A stretch of 64,000 nucleotides of DNA, taken from Aurantibacter_A sp965215845. Lineage in GTDB: Bacteria > Bacteroidota > Bacteroidia > Flavobacteriales > Flavobacteriaceae. Position 1 is the stretch's first letter. Each line of letters starts with the position of its first letter. The translations under genes were made by a program, and so were the position numbers. Under the pieces are notes generated by a model. The model was not told the origin of the DNA. It made no database searches and worked only from the letters and a program-made list of their open reading frames with translations. Location of the stretch: contig CBDCEL010000004.1 in the NCBI GenBank assembly GCA_965215845.1, positions 3,096,459-3,160,458 on the forward strand, read 5' to 3'. Shown here in pieces: positions 50,677 to 59,466 of this stretch.

Positions 50677-52089
50677 ATGAAGAGATTTTTACTTTTAAGC
50701 ACATTACTTTTTGCCTTCCCAGCGACTGCCCAAGAATTGGTCCTTAAAAAGGGCATTGTTCTCGATTCCATAAAAATCAATGATTCGATTCCCGAGAGTT
50801 TCGCCCTATACCTGCCCCAAAGTTTTGACATTTCAAAAACTTGGCCGACCGTATTTGTTTTTGATGTCGATGGTCATGGAAAGAGGGCACTGAGCCTTTT
50901 TGCCCCGGCGGCGGAAGAACAGGGCTACATCTTGGCCGCATCGAACGACTTGAAAGATAGCCTGTCCATTTCCGAAAATATGTTGATTACAAAAAGATTG
51001 CTGACCGCTGTCTCCACCTTGCTTCCCCTTGCCAAGGAGAGAAATTATGCGGCAGGATTCTCTGGCGGAGCTCGACTGGCCTCGGTCGTCCCGATTTTTT
51101 TCAAGAATATCAAAGGTGTGATTTCCTGCGGTGCACCCTTTGCAAATACCGAGCTGTTATCGACCAAGAAACCGTTCCACTTTATAGGTATTGTGGGAAA
51201 TAGGGATTATAACTATCCCGATATGCTGTCCCTGGAGAAAATTCTGAACCGACTGAAGTTTCAGAATCAACTTTTGGTTTTTGAAGGAGGGCATGAATGG
51301 CCAAAGACAAAATACCTTTCCGAGGCTATGGAATACTTTTCTTTGGCGCACAAGGCCAAAAATGGCGTCCGGGCGAAAGATTTGGAAATCGAAAAGCTAT
51401 ATAATAAACATTTGGGCGAGGTCAGCAGTCTGATGACCGATGGCAACTCATTATTGGCAGACCATCGAATAAATCAAATGATTCGAATATATCAGCCACA
51501 TAAAAACATCGATTCACTTAAGGCTACCCAGAAAGCGCTGAGAAGAAGCAAAGACTATCGGACCCATCGCCGTAATCTTAATGCGACCATATTCAAGGAA
51601 AGCCTCATCAAGGACGATTATGATTATTATTTGGAAGAGGATATCCTCACCTACAACTATAACAATCTAGGTTGGTGGACCTATCAGATGGAGCAGTTGG
51701 AGGAATATAAGGAAGGTTCCAACGAATTTCAGAACCGAATGGCAGACAGGCTCAAAGGTTACTTGAATGCATTGATAGAAGATAACATCGATTTGATAGC
51801 GGCCGAACCAAATGTTGATGAAGAAGCCTTGAACTTTCTGTGGATGCTCAAGACCATAACCGCACCCAAGCAATACCAATATTATTTGAAGGTCATTTCG
51901 CAAAATGCCAAGAACAGTGAATACTCCACAGCGCTTTTTTATTTGGAAGAGTTGCTTAAACAAGGTTATACCGATAAAGACAAACTCTACGCATTGGAGA
52001 ACACCGCATTGTTCCGTATTACACCTGAATTCAACGAGATTATCGAGAAGTATTTAAAAGGGGCACGATACGAAATCATTGAGGAATGA
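50677..52089 (+). CDS. Secreted alpha/beta-hydrolase (esterase-like) with helical C-terminal part
   Basis: A 470-residue periplasmic protein with signal ending near AFPATAQE. The first 230 residues form an alpha/beta-hydrolase: YLPQSFDISKTWPTVFVFDVDG, nucleophile AAGFSGGARLASV (GxSxG) near residue 131, and His in FEGGHEWPKTKYL. Residues 230-470 are helical, perhaps TPR-like. The substrate is unknown. Its end overlaps the convergent DJ-1 gene by 14 bases. Confidence 0.83.
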   Translation: MKRFLLLSTLLFAFPATAQELVLKKGIVLDSIKINDSIPESFALYLPQSFDISKTWPTVFVFDVDGHGKRALSLFAPAAEEQGYILAASNDLKDSLSISENMLITKRLLTAVSTLLPLAKERNYAAGFSGGARLASVVPIFFKNIKGVISCGAPFANTELLSTKKPFHFIGIVGNRDYNYPDMLSLEKILNRLKFQNQLLVFEGGHEWPKTKYLSEAMEYFSLAHKAKNGVRAKDLEIEKLYNKHLGEVSSLMTDGNSLLADHRINQMIRIYQPHKNIDSLKATQKALRRSKDYRTHRRNLNATIFKESLIKDDYDYYLEEDILTYNYNNLGWWTYQMEQLEEYKEGSNEFQNRMADRLKGYLNALIEDNIDLIAAEPNVDEEALNFLWMLKTITAPKQYQYYLKVISQNAKNSEYSTALFYLEELLKQGYTDKDKLYALENTALFRITPEFNEIIEKYLKGARYEIIEE

Positions 52090-52804
52090 CACAGGGCACC
52101 TCTTCCAAATTCCAATCGATGACGAGTCCTTTTGCTATTGATTCCGCGATAGATTTGCCATACATAATTTCGCATAGGTAAAGGGCGGCTTCAAAGCTTT
52201 TGGCCCCTCCGGCCGAAGTGATATATTTGCCGTCATGAACAAATAGAACACTGTCTTTTACCTTTAGTTGGGGAAACATTTTTTTGTAGGTATCGATGTC
52301 GCTCGGAAAGGTGGTCGACATCACATTGTTCAACAAGTCGGCTTTGGCTAGTACAAATGCCCCATCGCAATGTGAAGTCATGTAAATGGCATCTTTATCG
52401 ACTTTTTTTACAAAATCGATCATTATAGTGTCCTTTAGGTCTGAATCAAGGTGGTGTTCGGCACTGGGTACGACCAGAATATCTATTTTGGGAATCGAAT
52501 CCCGGGTGTAATCGAAATCGGGAAGTATTCTCAGACCTTCAAACGTGGTAATGGGCTCCAATGTATTGGCCACCGTAAATGTATTCATGGCCTTGATTCC
52601 CTCGCGATATTGGGTATGCTGAAAAATATCATAGGGAGCGGTATACTCGGTATTGTAGGTGCCGTTCATTATCAGAAATGCGACATTGTAACGATTTGGT
52701 TCCAAATGTGGAAATTCACGAACCGCGGCGGTTTCTTGACTTCCTTTTTTCTCGGCACAAGCGCCAAGGACAAAAATCAAAAGTAGGATAAGCGTTCTGT
52801 ACAT
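52076..52804 (-). CDS. DJ-1/PfpI family lipoprotein
   Basis: From ATG 52804 the protein is 242 residues with lipobox MYRTLILLLIFVLGACAEKKG; the frame is open 12 codons upstream but the lipobox fixes the start. The DJ-1/PfpI core has IDILVVPSAEHHLDSDLKDT and the nucleophile Cys in IYMTSHCDGAFVLAKADLLN. It is similar to glutamine-amidotransferase-like class I proteins; the reaction is not known. Confidence 0.87.
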   Translation of the reverse strand: MYRTLILLLIFVLGACAEKKGSQETAAVREFPHLEPNRYNVAFLIMNGTYNTEYTAPYDIFQHTQYREGIKAMNTFTVANTLEPITTFEGLRILPDFDYTRDSIPKIDILVVPSAEHHLDSDLKDTIMIDFVKKVDKDAIYMTSHCDGAFVLAKADLLNNVMSTTFPSDIDTYKKMFPQLKVKDSVLFVHDGKYITSAGGAKSFEAALYLCEIMYGKSIAESIAKGLVIDWNLEEVPCVIPQ

Positions 52805-52881
52805 CTTTGTGGATTGTCTTGACAAAGTACGACAAATCACAGGAAGATTTGATACACTTTAAATCGTATTTTTACGGCCAT

Positions 52882-53553
52882 ATGTTTAAGGGGAGTTTAT
52901 CAAAAATTATTTTTTCCGTTTTTGTCCTGAACATGCTCATATGTTGTAAACAGGAAAAAAAATATCATGACCAGGTCAAAGAAGTGGCTGTAGAGGCTGC
53001 CACCGATGCCATTGCCGATATTCATAAATTTCAGGCAAGCCTTAACCAGGAATTCAAGGACCCGGAGACTTCACCGCTGCCTGATCGATTTCGGAAGAAC
53101 TTTGAGGGTCTCGATTTTTTCGCTCCCGACACCAACTACATCGTTACGGCAAGGTTCACCCGTACGCCGGATGCAATTCCCTTTTTAATGCCGACAACTA
53201 CGGGCCGAAAGTCGAGGGAAGTTTTATACGGAATTGCGGAATTCAGTTTGAACGGAAAGATGCATACCCTTGAGATTTACCAAAATGAGGAATTGATGTT
53301 GGATAAAGATTATGAAGATTATCTTTTTTTGCCCTTTACGGATCTCACAAATGGAGAGGAGACCTACGCCGGGGGCAGATATATTGATTTAAGGATTTCG
53401 GACACCTTCGATTTGAAAATTGATTTTAACCGAGCGTACAACCCCTATTGCACTTACAACCCGAAATACTCATGCCCCATTGTGCCCGCCGTAAACGATT
53501 TGGACGTTAGGATCTTGGCAGGGGTGAAGGACTTCAAAAAAGGCAAAAAATAG
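52882..53553 (+). CDS. DUF1684 lipoprotein
   Basis: A 223-residue protein from ATG 52882, with hydrophobic start and lipobox Cys in VFVLNMLICCKQ. It matches DUF1684: HKFQASLNQEFKDPETSPLPD, GLDFFAPDTNYIVTARFTR, LYGIAEFSLNGKMHTLEIYQ, then YAGGRYIDLRISDT and FNRAYNPYCTYNPKYSCPI. Family function is unknown. The start 25 codons upstream is unlikely because it precedes the signal. Confidence 0.88.
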   Translation: MFKGSLSKIIFSVFVLNMLICCKQEKKYHDQVKEVAVEAATDAIADIHKFQASLNQEFKDPETSPLPDRFRKNFEGLDFFAPDTNYIVTARFTRTPDAIPFLMPTTTGRKSREVLYGIAEFSLNGKMHTLEIYQNEELMLDKDYEDYLFLPFTDLTNGEETYAGGRYIDLRISDTFDLKIDFNRAYNPYCTYNPKYSCPIVPAVNDLDVRILAGVKDFKKGKK

Positions 53554-53589
53554 AACCCCGATGTAAATACCTCTAAAAACATCGGGGTT
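53554..53589. terminator. Terminator between convergent genes
   Basis: AACCCCGATGT pairs with ACATCGGGGTT over a 14-base loop. On the minus strand it is followed by TTCTATTTTTTG, a T-rich tail for the porin transcript. Confidence 0.8.
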
Positions 53590-53625
53590 ACTAAACAACT
53601 CAAACTAGATAATCAACCAACTTTT

Positions 53626-54717
53626 TTAGAACGAGTATACGGCGGCAAGTACGAAAGAGGAAAGGCTTTTCTGGGCCATTAGGTCACTATCCAAGAAATT
53701 GACCGACTCTTCTGAAGCAGTGTCCAATCGCAATTCGGGTTTAATCATCAAATTTCCGATGGTAGCGCTTCCAGTAAGGGTGACGGCAAAAACACTTGCA
53801 TCGCCATCGCCGTTGGCGTCTATTTCGCCAATTGCACCAAAGCCATCCGTTTCCGTAAAATATTCGGCCCTGAGTCCGATGGCGAAATTGTCAGAGGTCG
53901 TTATTTGCGGATAGATTGCCGCACCGGCAAAACTTCCGGCGCCATCGCCGTCAAAGTAGGCGGCGTTCAAGCCCAGGAAAAAGGAATCCGATAGGTCGAA
54001 ACCACCTGTGTAGTCTATCTCGAACGGGCCATTGTCAATCAAAACGTTGAGGTATTGACCGCTATATCCCAATTGAAGTCCGTATGCATATTTTCCGGTA
54101 ACATTTAATTCGGTAACATCGGTTTGGTTCATGACGGCCAACATCAAGCTGAAATCATCGGAAATTGCGAAGTCGGCTTTCAGGCCGGTATGCGAAAATG
54201 GCCCCCATGAAAATAGATAAGAGGTGCTGTAATTAAAGTTCGCTACCGGGGAAATGACCTCGTACCCTAAAAAGGTATTGAAATTTCCCAACGTCAAGGT
54301 AACCTTGTCAGAAACATTCCAATAGGCGTACAACTGGTTGACAATATTGCCCGTGGCCGAATAAATGGGCGAGTTGAAAATGGCGTCCGTACCCCGTGGT
54401 CCGAAGACCAAATCGGCAACGAAACCTGCCTTTTCGCCTTCATACCCTGCGACAACATTGGCCATACCCAGCGCAAAACCGGGTAGGTTGGCAAAAGAGG
54501 TTCCGGGGGCCGCATTGGGTAACCCCGAATTGGCGTCAAAGCTATTGTCTGCATTGAGATTGGCCCTGTAATAGGCGTCTATGGAACCGCTTAAAGTGAA
54601 TTTTGGCCCCGCTTCCTCACCTTCTTCTTCTTGTGCCGTTGCCAAGGCGGTGGAACAAAAAATGGCAAGGAGCATAAACATGTTTTTTAGGTACTCTATA
54701 TTTGTAATGGCTTTCAT
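53626..54717 (-). CDS. Outer-membrane porin (BBP2-like) of the ammonium operon
   Basis: A 363-residue protein with a signal ending near ALATAQE, then amphipathic strands to a terminal aromatic (LAAVYSF). Features such as KVTLTLGNFNTFLGYEVISP and NYSTSYLFSWGPFSHTGLK fit the BBP2/OmpL-like barrel porin family. It follows amt by 109 bp, and a hairpin lies between, so it may pass ammonium or small nitrogen compounds through the outer membrane; the solute is inferred. Confidence 0.88.
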   Translation of the reverse strand: MKAITNIEYLKNMFMLLAIFCSTALATAQEEEGEEAGPKFTLSGSIDAYYRANLNADNSFDANSGLPNAAPGTSFANLPGFALGMANVVAGYEGEKAGFVADLVFGPRGTDAIFNSPIYSATGNIVNQLYAYWNVSDKVTLTLGNFNTFLGYEVISPVANFNYSTSYLFSWGPFSHTGLKADFAISDDFSLMLAVMNQTDVTELNVTGKYAYGLQLGYSGQYLNVLIDNGPFEIDYTGGFDLSDSFFLGLNAAYFDGDGAGSFAGAAIYPQITTSDNFAIGLRAEYFTETDGFGAIGEIDANGDGDASVFAVTLTGSATIGNLMIKPELRLDTASEESVNFLDSDLMAQKSLSSFVLAAVYSF

Positions 54718-54787
54718 AAATTTAAATTTTAGTTGTCCGCCCTTAGCGGATGATTGATCGATTGAATTAATTTTGAAAGTTATTTTT

Positions 54788-54817
54788 GAACGGAGCGTTC
54801 TGCCAAACGCTCCGTTC
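54788..54817. terminator. Hairpin between amt and porin gene
   Basis: GAACGGAGCG and CGCTCCGTTC flank a ten-base loop, with TTTTTT only on the plus side. On the amt-porin strand it lacks a T-run, so it may slow transcription or mark an mRNA end instead of fully terminating. Confidence 0.6.
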
Positions 54818-54826
54818 TTTTTTATA

Positions 54827-56071
54827 TCAATGTTGGTTCATTCTAAAATCAGGGTACGAATCCATACCGTGTTCGTGAATATCCAGACCCTCCAATTCTT
54901 CTTCTTTTGACACCCTTATGCCCATTGTGGCCTTTAGCGTATATATGATTATGAAGGCGGTCAAGACGCAGAAAGCACCGGCGGCGGCCACCCCTGCCAA
55001 TTGATACAGAAATTGGTCGAGACCTGCCTTGTCCCCAAAAAGCCCTACGGCCAAGGTTCCCCAAATACCGCATATCAAGTGTACGGTTACGGCACCCACG
55101 GGATCGTCCAACTTGAGTTTGTCGATCAGCGCGACACCAAAGACGATTATGGCGCCAGCAATCAGGCCGATTGCTATTGCCTCTAGGGGCGACATCAAAT
55201 CTGCGCCGGCGGTGATGCCCACAAGGCCGCCTAAAATACCATTGAGGAACATGGTCAAATCGAAATTTTTGTACAGTAGGGTAGAGACTGCGAATGCAGC
55301 AACCCCGCCTGCCGCGGCCGCCAAACTTGTAGTTACCAAGACCAAAGAGGTCAAACCGGGATCGGCAGAAAGTACCGAACCGCCATTGAACCCGAACCAA
55401 CCCAACCATAGGATCAGCACTCCGGCCGCTGCCATGGGTATGTTATGACCCGGAATGGCCCTGAGTCTTCCTTCCGCATCGAATTTTCCGATTCGCGAAC
55501 CCAAAAGATAGATGGCTACCAAAGCGCCCCATCCCCCGACGGAGTGAACCAAAGTAGAACCGGCAAAGTCATGAAATCCGCCATTCTCGCCACCGAGGGT
55601 CGAAAGAAATCCGCCGCCCCACTGCCAAGAACCCACTATTGGGTACACCAGGCCTACGTAGAAAAGTACGAATATCATGAAAGCGCCCAGTTTGATGCGT
55701 TCGGCTACGGCACCCGATACGATGGTAGCTGCTGTAGCTGCGAACATCCCTTGAAATAGAAAGTCGGTCCAATAGGTGTAACCACCATCTGCATATTCAG
55801 GGGTAAGGCCCGTTTCATCTATAGGTAGGCCAAAATCGGGAAAGGCAATGAAGCCGTTAAAGTCGCCCGGATACATTAGATTGAACCCGAATACGTAATA
55901 CAATAAAAGTCCACTGCAAATAATAAAGACATTCTTGAACAAAATATTGATCGTATTTTTTTGCCTTGTAAGTCCGATTTCGAGAAATGCAAATCCGGTG
56001 TGCATAAAGAATACCAGTGCTGTACAAATCATCATCCAAACATTGTTGGCTGTAAATAATCCTGCGTCCAT
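54827..56071 (-). CDS. amt: Ammonium transporter
   Basis: A 414-residue inner-membrane channel with about eleven helices. Conserved blocks are FMHTGFAFLEIGLTRQKN at the start, FHDFAGSTLVHSVGGWGALVA (His 1 of the twin-His site) and GAVTVHLICGIWGTLAVGLFG (His 2). It imports NH4+/NH3, feeding the glutamine synthetases encoded at 20.8-24.3 kb. It is downstream of the PII gene by 25 bp and likely blocked by it when nitrogen is plentiful. Confidence 0.97.
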   Translation of the reverse strand: MDAGLFTANNVWMMICTALVFFMHTGFAFLEIGLTRQKNTINILFKNVFIICSGLLLYYVFGFNLMYPGDFNGFIAFPDFGLPIDETGLTPEYADGGYTYWTDFLFQGMFAATAATIVSGAVAERIKLGAFMIFVLFYVGLVYPIVGSWQWGGGFLSTLGGENGGFHDFAGSTLVHSVGGWGALVAIYLLGSRIGKFDAEGRLRAIPGHNIPMAAAGVLILWLGWFGFNGGSVLSADPGLTSLVLVTTSLAAAAGGVAAFAVSTLLYKNFDLTMFLNGILGGLVGITAGADLMSPLEAIAIGLIAGAIIVFGVALIDKLKLDDPVGAVTVHLICGIWGTLAVGLFGDKAGLDQFLYQLAGVAAAGAFCVLTAFIIIYTLKATMGIRVSKEEELEGLDIHEHGMDSYPDFRMNQH

Positions 56072-56096
56072 TTTAAAAAGTTTAGTCAGTTAAAAA

Positions 56097-56435
56097 TTAG
56101 TTGATTCCGGCACGGCCAGTTTCTCCGGTTCTTATTCTATAGCCTTCCACCACTTCCGAGACGAAGATCTTTCCGTCACCGACATTTCCTGTATGGGCCG
56201 ATTCAAGAATGGCATTGATGGTCTTTTCCAGAAAATCATCGGAAACCACAATTGACAGGTATCGACGTTGAATATCGCTCGTACTATAGGCGATGCCGCG
56301 ATAGACATGTCCTTGTTTTTCGTTTCCGACCCCGGTCACGTCCCAGTAACTGAAGAAGTTCACCTCAATTTGATGCAATGCCTCCTTGACATCCTCAAAT
56401 TTTGACTTTCGAATGATTGCCTCCACTTGTTTCAT
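56097..56435 (-). CDS. glnK: PII nitrogen regulatory protein
   Basis: A 112-residue PII protein. The T-loop region reads VTGVGNEKQGHVYRGIAYSTSDIQRRYLSIVVSDD with Tyr at the usual uridylylation position. The C-loop has AHTGNVGDGKIFVSEVVEGYRIRTGETG. It binds ATP/ADP and 2-oxoglutarate and controls Amt. Adjacent to amt, so GlnK is the natural name over GlnB. It is preceded by twin palindromes. Confidence 0.95.
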   Translation of the reverse strand: MKQVEAIIRKSKFEDVKEALHQIEVNFFSYWDVTGVGNEKQGHVYRGIAYSTSDIQRRYLSIVVSDDFLEKTINAILESAHTGNVGDGKIFVSEVVEGYRIRTGETGRAGIN

Positions 56436-56521
56436 TTTTCTACTTTAAGGTTTTTAAGATTGTTAGACTTCTTTGGTTGTATTCATAATTTTCAGGGACA
56501 AATATTCATCTTTAAATTTTA

Positions 56522-56594
56522 ATACCCCAAAAAAATAGGGGTATGTTTAAAATATTTATGATAATTATAATTTATACCCCTAAAATTTCAGGGT
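56522..56594. promoter_or_regulatory. Twin ACCC-N11-GGGT palindromes upstream of glnK-amt
   Basis: Site 1: ATACCCC (56522-56528) with GGGGTAT (56538-56544). Site 2: ACCCC at 56576-56580 with GGGT at 56591-56594. Their centres are 52 bases apart, about five helical turns, as for cooperative binding of one regulator. They are about 87-160 bases upstream of the glnK start. Confidence 0.55.
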
Positions 56595-56753
56595 CGTAAT
56601 AAAAAAATAGACTAAAAAAGATAAATTGACATATCGAGAGTTAGGGGTAGCAAGACAATATGCCAATATTGTCGATGAAGGGAATAATGGTGTCGGCCAA
56701 AGGCTCGAGTTTACGCCTTTAGGAGTCTATCGAAGAAAAACAAAGAAATGGCT
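56595..56753. other. Gene-free region
   Basis: The part of the 318-base gap between glnK and crcB that holds no palindromes. AT-rich, nothing recognisable. Confidence 0.5.
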
Positions 56754-57125
56754 CTAGGCCAATTTGGATAGCCACAGGCCGCAGACCACCGCAACTATGC
56801 CGACCACTATACTGGAAATCGTATAGATTGAAAAATGCATCAATTCGCCAGCATTCAACAAAGAGTGCTTTTCAAACGCAAAAGCTGAAAAAGTGGTGAA
56901 ACCACCACAGAAACCTGTGGCCAGCAACAGGGTCTGGTTCTCGGTAAAGAAATTGCTTTTGGCCGAGAGTCCGAGAATGAGACCGATTAGAAGGCATCCT
57001 ATAATATTGACCAGAAAAGTGCCTAAAAAGAAATGTTCGAAGTATCCGTTAAAAGTTTTGGAGACAAAATAACGCAGGGCGCTGCCCAAACCACCTCCGA
57101 GAAAGACAAGTAACAATTGCTTCAT
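56754..57125 (-). CDS. crcB: Fluoride efflux transporter
   Basis: A 123-residue Fluc-type dual-topology channel with four helices. Diagnostic motifs are GGGLGSALRYFVS near the N-terminus and ATGFCGGFTTFSAFAFE in the third helix. ATG 57125 (MKQLLL) is preferred over one five codons upstream. It exports fluoride. No fluoride riboswitch was recognised upstream. Confidence 0.95.
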   Translation of the reverse strand: MKQLLLVFLGGGLGSALRYFVSKTFNGYFEHFFLGTFLVNIIGCLLIGLILGLSAKSNFFTENQTLLLATGFCGGFTTFSAFAFEKHSLLNAGELMHFSIYTISSIVVGIVAVVCGLWLSKLA

Positions 57126-57400
57126 TGGCCCAAAATACAATGAAGTGCTTTAAACTTTTATGAATTGACCAAAAAATTACTGATTTGTACCCATATTTTG
57201 TCCTTTATTCGGTTCGCCCTCTGCAGATGTAGCCAAAAAAACCATATCGGTGCCCAAAGCATGGATGCTTGCTTGAATGCAAAATATATAAAACACTTCA
57301 ATAAGGAATACGAATAGTAAATGTCATGAAGTTCGAGCGTATATCAAATCGCCCCGGAACGCAATGCGAGTTCCAAAAATATTATTGACGAAGATTTGGC

Positions 57401-57580
57401 CTAGACGGCCTTCTTGTATTTTGAAGACAAGAAGTTCATGCGGTAGGTTTTTGAAAGCGTGTCATTGATCAGATCTTTCTCAACTTTTCTGCCTTTTGAA
57501 TTGACGCTCTTAAGACTGAAGATCATCAATACCGCATTTACTGCAATCAATACTAACAATATGCTAAAAAAAGTAATCAT
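57401..57580 (-). CDS. Small membrane protein, 59 residues
   Basis: ATG (57580-57578) to TAG (57403-57401). A hydrophobic helix, MITFFSILLVLIAVNAVLMI, is followed by a basic cytoplasmic tail with VEKDLINDTLSKTYRMNF and KYKKAV. The clean helix-plus-basic-tail pattern and consistent codons argue that it is real; a frame on the opposite strand is a shadow. It has no known motif. Confidence 0.68.
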   Translation of the reverse strand: MITFFSILLVLIAVNAVLMIFSLKSVNSKGRKVEKDLINDTLSKTYRMNFLSSKYKKAV

Positions 57581-57709
57581 TGGGGTGCCCCTTTTAGTAG
57601 ATAACGTAAAATTAAAGCGTTTTCTTATTAAGGCCCCACTATATTACGAAATTGTTGTGAAACGGTAAATTTTTGTGGTGTAGAATAATTTTTTCAAGGC
57701 CACCTGATT

Positions 57710-57895
57710 TTATTTGAGCAAATATTTCAAAATAAAGAGGCCGATGATAAAGAGCAGGAAGGCGATGGCAACCCATTTGACACCCTTGTAGTTTTTTAAG
57801 TGCAACTGCCGATCTTGGCGGTAGGTGAACCAAATGACAAACGCGAAGGCGATGGTGAAAAGTATCGCAAAAATGATTTGGCCGGTGGTGAACAT
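57710..57895 (-). CDS. Small two-helix membrane protein
   Basis: A 61-residue protein with two hydrophobic helices (GQIIFAILFTIAFAFVIWFT and WVAIAFLLFIIGLFILKYLL) joined by a basic loop, RQDRQLHLKNYKG. Probably an inner-membrane protein of unknown function. It is divergent from the MazG-like gene. Confidence 0.78.
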   Translation of the reverse strand: MFTTGQIIFAILFTIAFAFVIWFTYRQDRQLHLKNYKGVKWVAIAFLLFIIGLFILKYLLK

Positions 57896-57951
57896 ATTAT
57901 ATATTTTTACGCAAATCTAGTCGAATTACAAGGAATATAAAATGGGCATTC

Positions 57952-57963
57952 TGATTTAGGTCA
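57952..57963. promoter_or_regulatory. Crp/Fnr-type palindrome between divergent genes
   Basis: TGATTTAGGTCA differs from the stress-cluster site TGACTTAGGTCA (7192-7203) by one base. No good -7 box is at the 29.5 bp distance on either strand, so activity is less certain than for the cluster sites. Confidence 0.4.
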
Positions 57964-58010
57964 GCAGCTCGAACAGCGGTTCGACAAATAATAACCGTTA
58001 ATAGCAATAG

Positions 58011-58397
58011 ATGAAAAACAAGATTGCCGCAGTAGAATTATTTCATCGTTCGTTCGGTCTTGGGGTGGCCGAAACACCAATGGCCGATTTGGGAGAGGCG
58101 AAGAACAAGCTCCGTTTCAATTTGATGGATGAGGAAAACAAAGAATACTTGGAGGCCGCTGCAAACGACGACCTTTTAGAGGTTGCCGATGCCTTGGGCG
58201 ATATGCTCTATATTCTCTGTGGAACGATTCTCGAGCACGGAATGCAACATAAGATTGAGGAGGTCTTTGACGAAATACAGCGCAGTAATATGAGCAAATT
58301 GGGCGCCGACGGAAAACCCATCTATCGCGAAGACGGTAAGGTGCTCAAAGGGCCGAACTATTTCAAGCCCGATATTGAGGCCATTCTAGAAAATTGA
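58011..58397 (+). CDS. MazG-like nucleotide pyrophosphohydrolase
   Basis: A 128-residue cytoplasmic protein. The all-alpha NTP pyrophosphohydrolase motif is seen in FNLMDEENKEYLEAAANDDLLEVADALGDMLYILCG, with the ExxE and ExxD metal sites. It would hydrolyse a nucleoside triphosphate or related compound. The GKPIYREDGKVLKGPNYFKPDI tail is typical of the phage/bacterial house-cleaning subgroup. Confidence 0.88.
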   Translation: MKNKIAAVELFHRSFGLGVAETPMADLGEAKNKLRFNLMDEENKEYLEAAANDDLLEVADALGDMLYILCGTILEHGMQHKIEEVFDEIQRSNMSKLGADGKPIYREDGKVLKGPNYFKPDIEAILEN

Positions 58398-58427
58398 TCG
58401 GACCGAAAATCTGGGCATGCGACTTGC

Positions 58428-58667
58428 TTAGGGATCGAGGGGCAGGGCCTCGAATGCGGCCTTCTTTTCTTCAAACCACTTTTGCATCGCTCCGGGCCGC
58501 TGCATCAAATCTTTCATCGCGTCCATCGCTTTCAGATGGGCGGCATCCCCCGCCTGAAACATTTCCATTCCATGTTTTTTGCTCATCTCGGCCATTTCTT
58601 CAAAGGTCTCCGCTTTGAACTCCATTTCACAGGCCCCGCCCAATTGGTTACAGGTCATTGTTTTCAT
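58428..58667 (-). CDS. DUF1059-like small protein
   Basis: A 79-residue protein with MKTMTCNQLGGACEMEFKAETFEEMAEMSKKHG, the start of DUF1059, which has conserved Cys 6 and Cys 13. It is helical, likely cytoplasmic and of unknown function. It follows the AHSA1 gene by 14 bp in the arsR operon. Confidence 0.88.
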   Translation of the reverse strand: MKTMTCNQLGGACEMEFKAETFEEMAEMSKKHGMEMFQAGDAAHLKAMDAMKDLMQRPGAMQKWFEEKKAAFEALPLDP

Positions 58668-58681
58668 GATCTTAGTTTTAT

Positions 58682-59137
58682 TTATTTTTTTTGAGTTTTA
58701 AGAAATTCTTCCAGGCGGGTGAATACCGAACCCCAGCCATTGAGAATACCCATTTTTTCTTGCTGTATTTTATATTCCTCGGTCTGATGTATCACATTGA
58801 ATGTAAAGTGGGTCTTCTCCCCATCTTCTTCGAACAATGACTCTATTTCCACATCTTCGGTCATCGGCCTAAAACTGCTTCTGGATTTAATTTTTTCGAA
58901 TTCGACAATTTCCAAATAAACTCCCTCAGCGATAAATTCTTGTCCGTTGGGCATGGGCATGCTATATTTCCATTTGCCGCCCACTTTGAATTCGTGCTCC
59001 AAGACTTTTGTTTCCATTCCTTTGGGGCTCCACCATTTTGCAATGTGGTGAGGGTTGGTCCATGCCTCCCAGACCAATGCGATCGGAGCATCGAAGGTTC
59101 TTTTTATAGTCACTGTTCTGTTCGCGGCATCACTCAT
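58682..59137 (-). CDS. AHSA1/SRPBCC domain protein
   Basis: A 151-residue protein of the START-like/Aha1 C-terminal fold, recognised by TVTIKRTFDAPIALVWEAWTNPHHIAKWWSPKGM. It may bind a small hydrophobic ligand. It is coupled to the ArsR gene by an ATGA overlap, so the regulator probably controls it. Confidence 0.92.
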   Translation of the reverse strand: MSDAANRTVTIKRTFDAPIALVWEAWTNPHHIAKWWSPKGMETKVLEHEFKVGGKWKYSMPMPNGQEFIAEGVYLEIVEFEKIKSRSSFRPMTEDVEIESLFEEDGEKTHFTFNVIHQTEEYKIQQEKMGILNGWGSVFTRLEEFLKTQKK

Positions 59138-59457
59138 TTTTCACTTTTTTGTTTAAGTTTCATTAAATAGTCTTCAAAAGAGTCAAGTCGGTCTTCCCAT
59201 AAATTTTTGTATTGCTCGATCCATAAAAAAGCTGGAATTAAATTTGCGGCCTGTATTTCACAATAGCGTTCACGCCCGACCTTGTCGTAACTAATGATGT
59301 TGCACTCCTCCAAAATCTTGAGATGTTTCGAAATGGCCGGTCGACTCACATCGAATTTTTCGGCCACAGCGCTGACGCTAAGTCGTTCTCGCGCCAAGAG
59401 TTCAATGATATCCCTTCTAATCGGGTCGGCGATCGCCTGGAAAACATCCCTTCTCAT
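59134..59457 (-). CDS. ArsR-family winged-helix repressor
   Basis: A 107-residue regulator. FQAIADPIRRDIIELLARERLSVSAVAEKFDVSRPAISKHLKILEECNIISYDK is the winged helix of the non-metal (SdpR-like) subgroup; no metal-binding Cys pair is seen. It should repress its own operon through palindromes immediately upstream. Ligand unknown. Confidence 0.95.
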   Translation of the reverse strand: MRRDVFQAIADPIRRDIIELLARERLSVSAVAEKFDVSRPAISKHLKILEECNIISYDKVGRERYCEIQAANLIPAFLWIEQYKNLWEDRLDSFEDYLMKLKQKSEK

Positions 59458-59466
59458 ATAAAAAAA

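Noticed and set aside
57126..57400. Fluoride riboswitch upstream of crcB
   Set aside because: I could not find the conserved fluoride-riboswitch layout in the leader.
57459..57668. A 69-residue plus-strand frame
   Set aside because: It lies opposite the better-formed 59-residue membrane protein at 57401-57580 and has no coherent pattern.
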